Shown here: positions 1 through 10,990 of the stretch, one piece after another
Layout of the letters: every line of letters starts with the position of its first letter
Position numbering within the stretch: position 1 is the first letter of the stretch
Position numbers and translations under genes: made by a program
Origin: Zeus faber
Lineage: Eukaryota; Chordata; Actinopteri; Zeiformes; Zeidae
Direction: 5' to 3'
NCBI GenBank assembly: GCA_960531495.1
Contig: OY482862.1
Span: forward strand, 9,555,155-9,619,154
DNA: 64,000 nt
The notes under the pieces: model-generated
The model's database searches: none
What the model was told of the DNA's origin: nothing
Seen by the model: the letters and a program-made list of their open reading frames with translations, nothing else

Positions 1-109
1 GGGAGGCTTCGGGCCCTTTCCGCTGCTTGGAGGCGCCATGACATCATACCAACCTTATACACCAGAACCAATTGGGATAAGTCCTGTGCACTCACCGGTG
101 AACACCTTA

Positions 110-143
110 CACACACACACACACACACACGCACACACACACA

Positions 144-190
<47 letters not shown>

Positions 191-232
191 GCACACACAC
201 ACACAAACATACAGGCGGTCCCATCACACACA
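110..232. repeat. (CA)n microsatellite
   Basis: Alternating CA tract with a few CG or CT interruptions. A second short CACACA stretch follows to about base 255. Reading frames through it (His-Thr repeats) are artefacts. Confidence 0.95.
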
Positions 233-1680
233 CACACTCGCACACACCACCACACCTGCTTCAAGTGCACCCCAGCACCTTCCTGGTTGCATTCCTCTCC
301 TTTCCTCCCTCATTTACTGTCATAATTATGACAGGAAGAGGCCACGTGACCAGTTGTAGTTCCATTTTTCCGGGACCTAATTCACTGTTTTTCAATACAT
401 GTTGTCATCCAATGTTCATGTTTTTGTGTAAATGTTGTTTGTTTCTATGTTTATTTGTCTCACCGTGGTGATTCTCCCCCTCTTGGAGTAGTGATCAGTT
501 GTTTATAGACCCAAAGATGATAAATAGTTCTCCAAAGAGAGGGGTTGGTGGTGGTTCTCTACAGAATAACCAAAGACTGCGCTCTTGTCATTCTACAGGT
601 CGTCCACAGGACAGAGTTATTGCAGCAGTTCTTGATGTTTTAAGAATGAATAAAGACTTGCATTGCAGGTTGAGAACTTGAATTCCACTTGCAGACTAAC
701 TCTGTCCTAGATACAATGGCACAAATACTCTTTGTTGTATGCCCAGCATGCTGACAGCACAGGTAGAAATAAAAATAAAAATAAAATTAAAATAAATAAA
801 AATGAATAAATTAATATCAGATGACTCAGCAGACGATTTTGTTTGCCCCTGATCCAGTGCCCAATTAACTAGAACCAAGACAGGTGTGGCTCCTTAAATC
901 ACACCACCTCAACACCACATAGGCATATAAGCCAGAAGCCATATTTGCCATAAGCCCCCACTGCTACAAACCGCAAAAACCTCATTGATTATTATATTAT
1001 TCATTAATATATGCCATTCAATAAAACGTTATGGAAGTTAATGTTGAACAGTACATAGTGAGTTATGGTAGAAATAGTAGTTGAATGGGAATTAAAACCA
1101 TCGATAAATTTTTATTTATCAGCTTTGCAATATATCATGATACTTTCACACCATGGAGGTAATTCTTCTTAAATTCCACATTCACTTTCATTATAAGTCA
1201 ATGGCAGGAAGCAATCAAATTTAAATATGAGACGACTCAGCGGACAATTTTGTTTGTGAACCTGTATGACCGGTTAGTAATTGTATATTTATATATAGGC
1301 TCAATAAATGAGAATGTATCTTTTCAGTGATTAACGATGTATTCTGGCATTACAATAGTTTTTTTATAGGTCTTTCAAACCAGCAAAAGTACAATCCCCT
1401 ATTCCTTTGCAAAACAAATCACAACTCATAACTCAACATTCATGTTAGTAGATTGAAAATATGATTGAGTTGCAAAAAACCTCTAGTATAACTAATATAG
1501 CTTATAGTATCTCTTCTAACAAGCACTCTACTGAATTTTGTGAACCCTCTACTAAAGTCCTACTTTGTGGGACTGTTTGACCTGCTCTTTGTTAACGTTC
1601 TATCCAGAAGGTCTTTGAGGCAGTTTGACCCTGTTGAAATATAACTAAGCATCTCAACACTCTATGGGCTTCTATAGCAT
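233..1680. other. Upstream intergenic region, part of tandem unit A
   Basis: No gene seen. From about base 940 the sequence matches segments at about 2795 and 4885, so it is the 5' flank of a tandemly repeated crystallin unit. A Maf/AP-1-like core TGACTCAGCA lies at 822-831. A mutated counterpart (CGACTCAGC) lies near 1233. The region is AT-rich. Confidence 0.6.
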
Positions 1681-1682
1681 GT

Positions 1683-1744
1683 TGCTTGGTCAGGGCTTTG
1701 GACAATAGGGGGGCACCCACCCTTTGGGTCTGTTCAGGTATAAA
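1683..1744 (+). promoter_or_regulatory. Lens-type promoter: Maf-like, Sox-like, TATA
   Basis: A TGCT..GTCAGG Maf-like site starts at 1683, ACAATAG (Sox-like) lies at 1702-1708 and TATAAA at 1739-1744. The spacing (19 and 37 bases between element starts) is repeated in five other + strand crystallin genes. The coding ATG follows at 1824, about 80 bases downstream. Confidence 0.75.
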
Positions 1745-1823
1745 TGTAGGGAGGTCAAACCAGTCAGGGTATCAGTTCACCAACAGTTCTCTGAGAGACC
1801 TTCAGAACCACACAACCATAACC

Positions 1824-2572
1824 ATGGGCAAGGTAGGAATAAATACATATATTAAACATTAAACGGACATTGATTAATACAGAACAAAGGAACACTGCTG
1901 GTACAACCTTCTGTCAAAGCTGCCTCATGATTTGTTACAGATCACCTTCTACGAGGAGAGGAACTTCCAGGGCCGCTCCTATGAGTGCATGAGCGACTGC
2001 TCCGACATGTCCTCCTACCTGAGCAGGTGTCAGTCCTGCAGGGTGGAGAGCGGCTGCTTCATGGTGTACGAGCGTCCCAACTTCATGGGCCAGCAGTTCT
2101 TCATGAGGAGGGGCGAGTACTCCGACTACTCAAGCATGATGGGCATGAGCAGTGGCATCAAGTCTTGCCGTATGATCCCCATGGTAGGTGTTAGAAGAAC
2201 GTCCAAAGACTAGACCCTGGACCTTTCTCACCACTTAACAAAGCGTTTTATAGTTGAATTCTAACAGATTGTATGTTCATCTCACTCAAAAAACAGCACA
2301 GAGGCCAGTTCAGGATGAAGATCTACGAGAGGGAGAACTTCGGTGGTCAGATGAACGAGCTGATGGACGACTGTGACAACATCATGGACCGTTACCGCAT
2401 GAACGACTGCCAGTCCTGCCACGTGATGGACGGTCACTGGCTGATGTACGAGCAGCCCCAGTACAGAGGCAGGATGATGTACATGAGGCCTGGAGAGTAC
2501 AGGAGCTTCAGGGAGATGGGCATGAGTGGCACCAGGTTCATGAGCATGAGGCGTATCACTGACATGTGCTAA
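1824..2572 (+). CDS. crygm2d: Gamma-M crystallin, copy 1
   Basis: A structural lens protein of the beta/gamma-crystallin superfamily. It is monomeric, very soluble and raises refractive index in lens fibre cells. CDS join(1824..1832, 1941..2183, 2297..2572), 175 aa. Exon 1 encodes only M-G-K, exon 2 the N-terminal domain (81 aa) and exon 3 the C-terminal domain (91 aa), the standard gamma-crystallin exon plan. Both domains show Greek-key signatures ([14 protein letters not shown] and [11 protein letters not shown]). The protein has about 26 Met and a single Trp, in GHWLMY of the C-terminal domain, whereas mammalian gamma-crystallins have four Trp. It ends in Met-Cys. A polyadenylation signal AATAAA lies at 2590-2595. 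The product is nearly identical to that of the locus at 5969 (about 2% changes). The symbol names the fish paralogue family; the exact paralogue number cannot be assigned. Confidence 0.93.
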
Positions 2573-2599
2573 CTATCTATTTTGAAATCAATAAATCAT

Positions 2600-3320
2600 G
2601 ATTTAACTTATTTTTGGACTTGCTGCAATTTTTTTCTATAACAAAGTACAGGATTTGTGTGGATTATGAATGCCAAATTAGTTTATAATTCAGCACTTTA
2701 TTGAAGCACACAATAGATAGATAAAAGGTTTATTTGGAGTTCATTGTAGAACAAATTTCCGTAGCCTGTGGTGTGGGGGTGGTTTGAGGAGCCATATTAG
2801 CAATAAGCCCCCACTGCTACAAACCACAAAAACGTCATTGACCATTAAATAATTGTTAAGATATGCCAGTCAATAAATATTGATGGGAATTAACAGTAAA
2901 CAGTGAGTTAAGGTAGAAATAGGAATAGAAAGGGAATTTAAACTGTAGTTAAATTTGTATTTATCTGTTTTGTAACATATGATGATACTTTCCCACTGTG
3001 GAGGTCATTCTTCTTAAATTTCACATTCAGTTTCATTATAACTCAATGGCAGAAAGATATATAATTTGAATGTCATATGACTCAGCAGACCATGTAGTTT
3101 GTGAATCGGTATGACCGGTTCGTAATTGTGTATTCATATATCGGCTCAATATCTGAGAATAATTATACAGTATATTCTGGGATTACAACATCCTGCACTG
3201 CTTTTTATAGATCTTTCAAACTGGCAAAAGTACAATCTCCTGTTCCTTTAAATATCTAATCACAACTCATAACTCAACATTCATGTTAGCAGATTGAAAA
3301 TATAATCGAGTTGCAGGAAA
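2600..3320. other. Intergenic, 5' flank of tandem unit B
   Basis: AT-rich sequence matching the flanks of units A and C. It contains TGACTCAGCA at 3078-3087, an L-Maf/AP-1-like core that recurs in each unit. No gene seen. Confidence 0.6.
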
Positions 3321-3326
3321 CTTTTA

Positions 3327-3707
3327 TGTGGGAGCCTCTACCCACAGGTCCGGCTTTAGGGAGGGAGACTTAGTCTTTATGGCAATGGGGCGCCGATATG
3401 GCGTGAATCTTTATTAATGATCCTAAACAGAAAGGCTCCCTGTCCAAAACGGGAACATAAAATAAGAGTAATAATCAGTGTCAGGTTTCTCCTCGGTCGC
3501 GGTCTTGTCCGCAGGCCTTCGGTGTCCTGCACCACATGATCCCCACTGCGAGACAGAACAACACGTAAGAAAGCTCTCCAGGCCGGCTCGACCAGTCAGC
3601 ACTAATGAGGCTGATTAGGCAGAGCCGGTACAGTTGCGCCACGGAGGGAAGAAGCCAGCGCCGTCACCTGCAAACCGTGGCCTAACCATGCCCCCTCGTC
3701 TCCCACA
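3327..3707. mobile_element. Solo LTR-like insertion (TGTGGGAG...CTCCCACA)
   Basis: This 381-bp block is absent from the two sister tandem units and is visibly more GC-rich than its flanks. It begins with TG and ends with CA, with 8-bp inverted ends TGTGGGAG/CTCCCACA. The flanks read tttta on the left and cttta on the right, a 5-bp target duplication with one difference. These are hallmarks of a solo LTR from a retrotransposon. A non-autonomous DNA transposon is the alternative. No coding capacity. Confidence 0.7.
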
Positions 3708-3989
3708 CTTTAGTATAACTAATATAGATACTAGTGTCCCCTCTAACAAGGACTCGACTGAATTTTGTGATGCCACTACTAAAATCCTACTTTGTGGGAC
3801 TGTTTGACCTGCTCTTTGTTAATGCTCTATCGAAAAGGTCTTTGAGGGAGTTTAACCCTGTTGAAATATGGCTAAGCTAATATGACTATTCAACATTAAA
3901 GACAACTGATATGGATTAATACAGAACAAATAAACACTGATGATACAACATTCTGCCAAAGCTGCTCTAAGCCTCGTGATTTGTTACAG

Positions 3990-4620
3990 ATCACCTTCTA
4001 CGAGGAGAGGGACTTCCAGGGCCGCTCCTATGAGTGCATGAGCGACTGCTCCGACATGTCCTCCTACCTGAGCAGGTGTCAGTCCTGCAGGGTGGAGAGC
4101 GGCTGCTTCATGGTGTACGAGCGTCCCAACTTCATGGGCCAGCAGTTCTTCATGAGGAGGGGCGAGTACTCCGACTACTCAAGCATGATGGGCATGAGCA
4201 GTGGCATCAGGTCTTGCCGTATGATCCCCATGGTAGGTGTTAGAAGAACGCCCAAAGGCTAGACCTTGGACCTTTCTCACCACTTAACAAAGCACGTTTT
4301 ATAATTTAATTCTAACAGATTGCATGTTTATCTCACTCAAAAAACAGCACAGAGGCCAGTTCAGGATGAAGATCTACGAGAGGGAGAACTTCGGTGGTCA
4401 GATAAATGAGCTGATGGACGACTGTGACAACATCAAGGACCGCTACCGCATGAACGACTGTATGTCCTGCCACGTGATGGACGGTCACTGGCTGATGTAC
4501 GAGCAGCCCAGGTTCAGGGGCAGGATGATGTACATGAGGCCTGGAGAGTACAGGAGCTTCAGGGAGATGGGCATGAGTGGCATCGGTTCATGAGCATGAG
4601 GCGTATCACTGACATGTGCT
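3990..4620 (+). pseudogene. Gamma-M crystallin pseudogene (copy 2)
   Basis: Exon 2 (3990..4232) is intact with good AG and GT sites and encodes a domain almost identical to copy 1. Exon 3 starts at 4348. The stretch that holds the TATA box, transcription start and ATG-Gly-Lys exon in the sister units is missing: the sequence jumps from the upstream flank (about 3880) straight into intron 1 (about 3890). In exon 3 a 1-base deletion near 4583 turns the expected Gly-Thr-Arg-Phe into Gly-Ile-Gly-Ser followed by TGA at 4591-4593, removing the last Greek-key strand. The original end (to about 4622) and AATAAA at 4640 are still present. With no promoter, no start exon and a truncated C-terminal domain, it is very unlikely to make crystallin. 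It could still donate sequence in gene conversion. Confidence 0.88.
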
Positions 4621-5044
4621 AACTATCTATTTTGAAACCAATAAATCATGATTTAACTTATTTTTGGATTTGCTGCAATTATTTTCTCTAAAAAAGTAGT
4701 TTTAGGTAGGTTAGGGATTTGTGAGGATCATTTTCAGTTTCTGGAGCTTCAGATTGTGAATGCCAAATAAGCTTTTAATTCAGCACTTTATCGAAACACA
4801 CAATAGCTATATAAAAGTTTTATTTGGAGTTCATTATAGAACGAGTTTGAGTAGCCATAATAGCCATAAGCCATAAGCCATATTACTCATAAGCCCCCAA
4901 TGCTACAAACCACAAAAAACCTAATTGACCATTCATTAGATCATTAATATATGCCATGCAATAAATATTTATGGAAGTTAATGTTTAACAGTAAACAGTA
5001 AGTTATGGTAGAAAAAGGAATTGAAAGGGAATTGAAACTGTAGT

Positions 5045-5420
5045 TAAATTTGTATTTATCTGCTTTGTAACATATGATGATACTTTCCCACTCTGGAGGT
5101 CATTCTTCTTAAATTTCACATTCAGTTTCATTATAACTCAATGGCAGCAAGATATAAAATTTCAATGTCAGATGACTCAGCGGACCACGTAGTTTGTGAA
5201 TCGGTATGACCGGTTCTTAACTGTATATTTATATTTACATTTCTATTTGTCTGTTTTGCAACATATCATGATACTTTCACACCGTGGGGGTAATTCTTCT
5301 TAAATTCCACATTAACTTTCACTATAACCCAATGGCAGGAAACAAAACATTTAAAAATATCAGATGACTCAGCGGACAATTTTGTTTGTGAAGCCGTATG
5401 ACCGGTGAGTAATTGTATAT
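5045..5420. repeat. ~190-bp direct duplication in unit C 5' flank
   Basis: About 5045-5230 and 5235-5420 repeat the same order of phrases, including TGACTCAGC(G)GAC at 5173 and 5365 and ATGACCGGT near 5206 and 5398. Units A and B show the corresponding segment once in this position. The duplication doubles the Maf/AP-1-like core upstream of copy 3. Confidence 0.6.
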
Positions 5421-5826
5421 TTATATATTGGCTCAATATCGGAGAACGTATCCTTTCAGTGATTAATGATATATTCTGGTATCACAATATCCTTTACTGC
5501 TTTTATAGATGTTTCAAACTGGCAAAAGTACAATCCCCTGTTCCTTTGAAAAACAAATCACAACTCATAACTCAACATTCATGTTAGTAGATTGAAAATA
5601 TGATTGAGTTGCAGGAAACCATTAGTACTGTATAACTAATACACATAATAGTTTCCCCTCTAATAAGCACTCGAGTGAATTTTGTGAATCCGCTGCTAAA
5701 ATCCTACTTTGTGAAACTGTTTGAACTGCTCTTTGTTAGCGCTTTATCCAGAAGGTCTTTGAGGGAGTTTGACCCTGTTGAAATATGACTATGCATCTCA
5801 ACACTCTATGGGCTTCTATAGCATGT

Positions 5827-5889
5827 TGCTTGGTCAGGGCTTTGGACAATAGGGGGGGCACACACCCTTTGGGTCTGTTCAGGTATAAA
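5827..5889 (+). promoter_or_regulatory. Lens-type promoter of copy 3
   Basis: Maf-like TGCT..GTCAGG starts at 5827, ACAATAG lies at 5846-5852 and TATAAA at 5884-5889. Spacing is 19 and 38 bases, almost identical to copy 1. Confidence 0.75.
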
Positions 5890-5968
5890 GGTACAGGGTT
5901 AAACCAGTCAGGGTATCAGTTCACCAACAGTTCTCTCAGAGACCTTCAGACCCACCACAAGCAAAACC

Positions 5969-6732
5969 ATGGGCAAGGTAAGAATTAATACACATATTCA
6001 TCATTAAAGACAACTGATATGGATTAATACAGAACAAATAACCACTGATGGTACAACGTTCTGCCAAAGCTGCTCTAATGCCTCATGGTTTGTTACAGAT
6101 CACCTTCTACGAGGAGAGGAACTTCCAGGGCCGCTCCTATGAGTGCATGAGCGACTGCTCCGACATGTCCTCCTACCTGAGCAGGTGTCAGTCCTGCAGG
6201 GTGGAGAGCGGCTGCTTCATGGTGTACGAGCGTCCCAACTTCATGGGCCAGCAGTTCTTCATGAGGAGGGGCGAGTACTCCGACTACTCAAGCATGATGG
6301 GCATGAGCAGTGGCATCAAGTCTTGCCGTATGATCCCCATGGTAGGTGTTAGAAGAACGTCCAAAGACTAGACCCTGGACCTTTCTCACCACTTAACAAA
6401 GCACGTTTTATAGTTGAATTTTAACAGATTGTATATTCATCTCACTCAAAAAACAGCACAGAGGCCAGTTCAGGATGAAGATCTACGAGAGGGAGAACTT
6501 CAGTGGTCAGATGAACGAGCTGATGGACGACTGTGACAACATCATGGACCGTTACCGCATGAACGACTGCCAGTCCTGCCACGTGATCGAAGGCCACTGG
6601 CTGATGTACGAGCAGCCCCAGTTCAGAGGCAAGATGATGTACATGAGGCCTGGAGAGTACAGGAACTTCAGGGAGATGGGCATGAGTGGCACCAGGTTCA
6701 TGAGCATGAGGCGTATCACTGACATGTGCTAA
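5969..6732 (+). CDS. crygm2d: Gamma-M crystallin, copy 3
   Basis: Lens structural crystallin. CDS join(5969..5977, 6099..6341, 6457..6732), 175 aa, with exon 1 encoding M-G-K. The N-terminal domain is identical in sequence to copy 1. The C-terminal domain differs at a few sites: Ser for Gly in FSGQM, Ile-Glu for Met-Asp before GHWLMY, Phe for Tyr in QPQFRG, Lys for Arg before MMYM, and Asn for Ser in YRNF. AATAAA lies at 6750-6755. A longer reading frame begins inside intron 1 (6048), but the acceptor TTGTTACAG just before 6099 and comparison with copies 1 and 5 show that translation starts in the tiny upstream exon. One Trp and about 25 Met. The symbol is the family name only. Confidence 0.93.
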
Positions 6733-6759
6733 CTATCTATTTTGAAACCAATAAATCAT

Positions 6760-8190
6760 GATTTAACTTATTTTTGGATTTGCTGCAATTATTTTCTATA
6801 ACAAAGTAGAGGTTTTGTGTGGAACATTTTCAGTTTCTGGAGCTTCAGAATATGAATGGCAAATAAGTTTTTAATTCAGCACTTTAGTGAAGCACACAAA
6901 GGATTGAACGAAAATGTATTTGGATTTCATTATAGAACAAGTTTCAGTAGCAAGCCATATTCACGTAATGGTTAAAAGTTAGTTATCATTTAGACAATTA
7001 TTAGCTTTGGTGTAGAATGTTTGGTGTTCATTGAGTATTTGAATCACTTTTTACAAATAAAAGATAATTATAGCTAATAATTGGGTCCAAAATGTATAGC
7101 CCAATTTCACTTTATTAAACTCTTGCCATAACGACCATAAAGTCCCACTGGTCCCCAGTGGTCTTCATTCTGTTAGTCAGACTAGGGAACAAATATCGTG
7201 AAGATAAAACTTGAGTTGAACTGATGAATAAATTCAATGGATACCAATTGTGGAGTTGTTGTGGTCTTGTGATTGGTCAACATCAGAATTCCTCTGGGTA
7301 TTGCAGTTGATATTGTGAAAACAAATAAGCATTAAGAAATAAAACACATCTTCTATCCCATTCCCTTCATAAAAGATTACAAACCTACACTATACAGTTT
7401 GGCTGTAATACCATGATATCAAATGGATGGAAATTTTGGGGAAAATCACAGTTGAACTTCATTGGAAAGGTCGTATGCCCTTGATGAAGGTTACACAATG
7501 GGAACTTGTTTTGGGAAAATTATTTATTATATATATTAATTATATATTATATAATAATTTTGGAAAATTATTATATAATTGTTGAGAGAAACATACATTA
7601 AAGTATAAACACAATTCACACCAATCAAAACATGAAAGGATCTTTATTTACATAAATGTTTCTTACATTTACAATAAATAAATGAACCATCTCCAGAGGA
7701 TAACATAATTTGTAACCCCTATAGTATTACAATAATAGTACTAAACAATAGCAAATGTACATTAAACGTCATTAAATGTACATCTCAAAGAAATTGTATT
7801 ATTCTAGTAGGACTATAACAATGAAAATCCACATTGCATGGTAATCACCTAAAATGCTTATATCAAATTGAAACTACCTTGTAAATGTTGATACAAGTAC
7901 GCTTCAACTTGGAAGTGAATAATTGTTGGTAACAAAGCTTTATTTCTATAAATAATGTGGATCTGTGTCTTATCTCTGTGCTTCTGCTATGAGATATATA
8001 TATATATTTTTTTTTTATGTTTTGAGTAATTACAGCAAATGTATGATATCTGACTATTTCTGTTTTATAGTTTTTAGCTATTCATAGATATTTAACATTT
8101 TAATGTTATTTTTTATTTTAATCCAACTTTTTTTTACGGACTATTAAGCTTTTTTATTGTTAACGCTAATAGTCTATACTGAAGTGCACC
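6760..8190. other. Intergenic, no gene seen
   Basis: AT-rich sequence between copies 3 and 4. Similarity to the tandem unit fades near 6900. Short AT palindromic tracts occur near 7520-7580. No open reading frame of note. Confidence 0.5.
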
Positions 8191-8262
8191 AAACCTCACC
8201 AAAATGAACTCCTTGTACATGTAAATGTACCTGGCGAAAATAAACTGATTCTGATTCTGAGG
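8185..8262 (+). mobile_element. LINE 3' tail relic (L2/Maui-like)
   Basis: The sequence runs GTACCTGGCGAAAATAAACT and ends in GATTCTGATTCTGA. This is the same style of tail (AATAAA-like signal plus GATTCT repeats) seen at the end of the better preserved LINE at 31491-32130. No coding part remains here. Confidence 0.55.
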
Positions 8263-8605
8263 GTTTATTTGGAAAAAGTGGTTGCGTTTTAAGGTTTTCT
8301 ACATTTGTATATTCTTAACATTTATAATAAAACCATTCATCACGCAGCTAAAAAACAGAGGGCTATGTTTACAGCTACTTCAAAAATGAACAACTTGTCA
8401 CAGATAAAAACAAACAATACAGCATGTTACGAAATTATGAAAAATATAACTGTCTACTAATCTGCGCTGTAACTTGAAAGAATACTCTTTTTTACGACCT
8501 CCCAATTGAAAATAAATATTCTAAAGTCTTCTAGGGGATCCAGTCACATGGAATCACATCCAGTCACAAACGCCCCTCAGCACTCTATAGGCCTCTATAC
8601 CATGT

Positions 8606-8667
8606 TGCTGGCTCAGGGCTTTACACAATGGGGGCCACAGATTCTTTGGGTTTGTTCAGGTATAAAA
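8606..8667 (+). promoter_or_regulatory. Lens-type promoter of crystallin 4
   Basis: TGCTGGCTCAG (near-consensus MARE half) at 8606-8616, ACAATGG at 8625-8631, TATAAAA at 8661-8667. Same 19- and 36-base spacing as the other + strand genes. Confidence 0.78.
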
Positions 8668-8731
8668 GTAAGGGTTAAAACAGAACCGACATCAGTGTAG
8701 CAGTGACACAGTCCTGAGAAAAAATACCACC

Positions 8732-9482
8732 ATGACTATGGGCAAGGTAAGCACCGTGACTAGTCATGTTTTCAAATGTCAATGTGAACTCATTATTCTA
8801 AATGAAAAAAATAGAACTATTGGCCTCAAACAACTGGTTAAATATTTGTTTGTTCGTTTTTTTGTTACAGATAATCTTCTACGAGGAGAGGAACTTCCAG
8901 GGCCGCTCCTATGAGTGCATGAGCGACTGCTCCGACATGTCCTCCTACCTGAGCAGGTGCCACTCCTGCAGGGTGGAGAGCGGCTGCTTCATGGTGTATG
9001 ATCGTCCCAACTACATGGGAAACCAGTACTTCATGAAGAGGGGAGAGTACTCCGACTACATGAGCATGATGGGCATGAGGGACTGTATCAGGTCTTGCCG
9101 CATGATCCCCATGGTAGGATATCTGCACTATTTCATAACCGTTTGAAATAGTAAAATAGCAGTAATACGGCACAATAATACATATTACACTCTTTTACCC
9201 TAACAGCACAGAGGCCAGTTCAGGATGAGGATCTACGAGAGGGAGAACTTCGGTGGTCAGATGAATGAGATGATGGACGACTGTGACAACATCCAGGATC
9301 GTTACAGCATGTCCGACTGCATGTCCTGCCACGTGATGGACGGCCACTGGCTGATGTACGAGCAGCCCCAGTACAGAGGCAAGATGATGTACATGAGGCC
9401 CGGAGAGTACAGGAACTTCAGGGAGATGGGCATGAGTGGCACCAGGTTCATGAGCATGAGGCGTATCATGGATTCGATGTAA
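8732..9482 (+). CDS. crygm2d: Gamma-M crystallin 4
   Basis: Lens structural crystallin. CDS join(8732..8746, 8871..9113, 9207..9482), 177 aa. Exon 1 encodes M-T-M-G-K, so an upstream ATG adds two residues relative to copies 1 and 3. The N-terminal domain carries His for Gln at RCHSC, Asp-Arg-Pro-Asn-Tyr-Met, Asn-Gln-Tyr-Phe-Met-Lys and an Arg-Asp-Cys-Ile stretch before RSCRMIPM. The C-terminal domain ends Asp-Ser-Met instead of Asp-Met-Cys. It has one Trp. The polyadenylation signal is AATAAA at 9503-9508. Introns and flanks differ from copies 1-3, so this is an older paralogue, although its exons remain close to theirs. Confidence 0.93.
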
Positions 9483-10186
9483 ACGTTGCTGTATGAAATG
9501 TAAATAAAGACAACAAAACTGATGAAAAACTGAACATTTTCTGTTATGGTTTATTTACATTCCTATTAAAAAGAGAGACCTCAGGCAGTCTTTGATCACT
9601 TAATTACAATTTAAATACATCTACTTTTTTATAATTTTAAAACCAGAATATTGCAACAACACTAGTGACTTGGATGAAATAAATAAGATTACTTATTTTG
9701 ATCTTGATTATTTCATGTCAGTTAACATTTCCATTTCCAATGGAAATGTAAATATAAGTAAACACTTGTAAATAGATTAGGCACTGTGGTGTCATGGCAG
9801 AAACTTAAAAACAAGAAGTTGATTCCCGTATGTCTGTGTTTCATTAACACACAAGCTAAAAATCCTGACAGATCTTCTTGCTTATAGGTTAGCAATTGCT
9901 GTAATTGCTCACGCCTTTTATACCCTTAATTAGCAAAATGTGTCCACTCCACTATTTTGTGATTTTTCTTGAAATATTTGCATTTTATGTTATGAGACAA
10001 AAATATGAGACAGAGACACATAAACAAACAACAACAAGAAATTGAGAATAGTTGTATCAACAAAAATTAGAACATCGGTTATTGCACAAGGCCTCCCCCT
10101 GTAACATGTATTGCAGTAAAAGAGAAGAAAAGAGAAAGATGTAATCAGGGGGGGCTCAAGGAAGCATGTGAGGCAGATGCTGACAG

Positions 10187-10194
10187 TGTGTGTG

Positions 10195-10231
<37 letters not shown>
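10187..10231. repeat. (TG)n microsatellite
   Basis: About 45 bases of alternating TG with one CA interruption near 10195. Confidence 0.9.
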
Positions 10232-10234
<3 letters not shown>

Positions 10235-10834
10235 AGGCGTCCACCTAACTGTGCATGGGATTGTTCCCCAGTTGATGCTGGTGTTTAAAGTCAGAAACGT
10301 ATCATAGCACTACCAAGTAGCAGGAAGACGTTGCAGACAGCCACGAGCCCCATAGCCACGAGCACACTCTGAGCACAAAGCGCCAAAACAGAGAAGCCAA
10401 GAGCCCAAAATAAATAAATAAATAAATAAATAAACAGCCATGCATACAAGATACACAAATCAGTCCGCAAATGCATTAGATGAACCTGCACACCAAAGCA
10501 TGCACCCAACCCACCCCCACACCAGGCGCAAGGTTAAAGTTAATTTGCACATGATGTTTTGTTTATATTAAATGTGTTAAGAAGTCTAATTCAATGTAAT
10601 TTAAGTTGGGTGCTAAATTTGCTCCTCAATTCTAATTTGTATCCACTTAGTATTTAGCATTTTTAATTAGAATGTCATTTTCTATATTGTATTTGTGAAG
10701 TTGTTGATTATAAATAAAATGTAAAAGATGGATATTTTCTGTTTTTTTTTCTGGCTTTGTCAACACCTCAGTACCGAAACAGACCTCTTAAAGGTGAGAT
10801 AACCTTCTTTGTGCTGCTAATGATGGAAACTGCT

Positions 10835-10990
10835 CAATACTTATTCTACCGGACCTCAGTGCTACATTTGACACGGTGGATCCTGGCTATGTTGGCATCT
10901 CTGATCTCTGACTCCACTCCCACTAGTTTTTAATCTGGGGTCCCCCAGGGCTCAATCCAGGACCCATATTGTTCTCCTTATATATGATTA
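10835..10990 (+). mobile_element. LINE reverse-transcriptase fragment
   Basis: With frameshifts, the + strand encodes the order DLSATFDTVD ... GVPQGSIQDPYCSPYM. This resembles the conserved DLSAAFDTVDH and GVPQGSxLGPxLF motifs of non-LTR retrotransposon reverse transcriptase. Short and decayed. Confidence 0.65.

Larger units (their letters stand above)
940..6900 (+). repeat. Three tandem copies of a ~2.05-2.1 kb crystallin unit
   Basis: Exon 2 starts at 1941, 3990 and 6099, which gives a period of 2049 and 2109 bases. Similarity extends far beyond the exons: the 5' flank (phrases around 945, 2795 and 4885), intron 2 and the 3' UTR with its AATAAA all align. Copy B has gained a 381-bp LTR-like insertion and lost its promoter and exon 1. 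Copy C has an internal duplication of about 190 bp. The copies are recent tandem duplicates kept similar by unequal crossing over or gene conversion. Confidence 0.85.

Noticed and set aside
1985-2194. A conserved 69-codon second-frame ORF overlapping exon 2 in several crystallin copies
   Set aside because: It is identical between copies only because the exons themselves are nearly identical. It lies entirely within the crystallin exon, has no independent start context and is absent or broken in diverged paralogues.
6048-6371. Extended N-terminus of crystallin copy 3 starting at 6048
   Set aside because: The extra residues come from intron 1. A consensus acceptor precedes 6099 and the M-G-K exon with TATA upstream is present at 5969.
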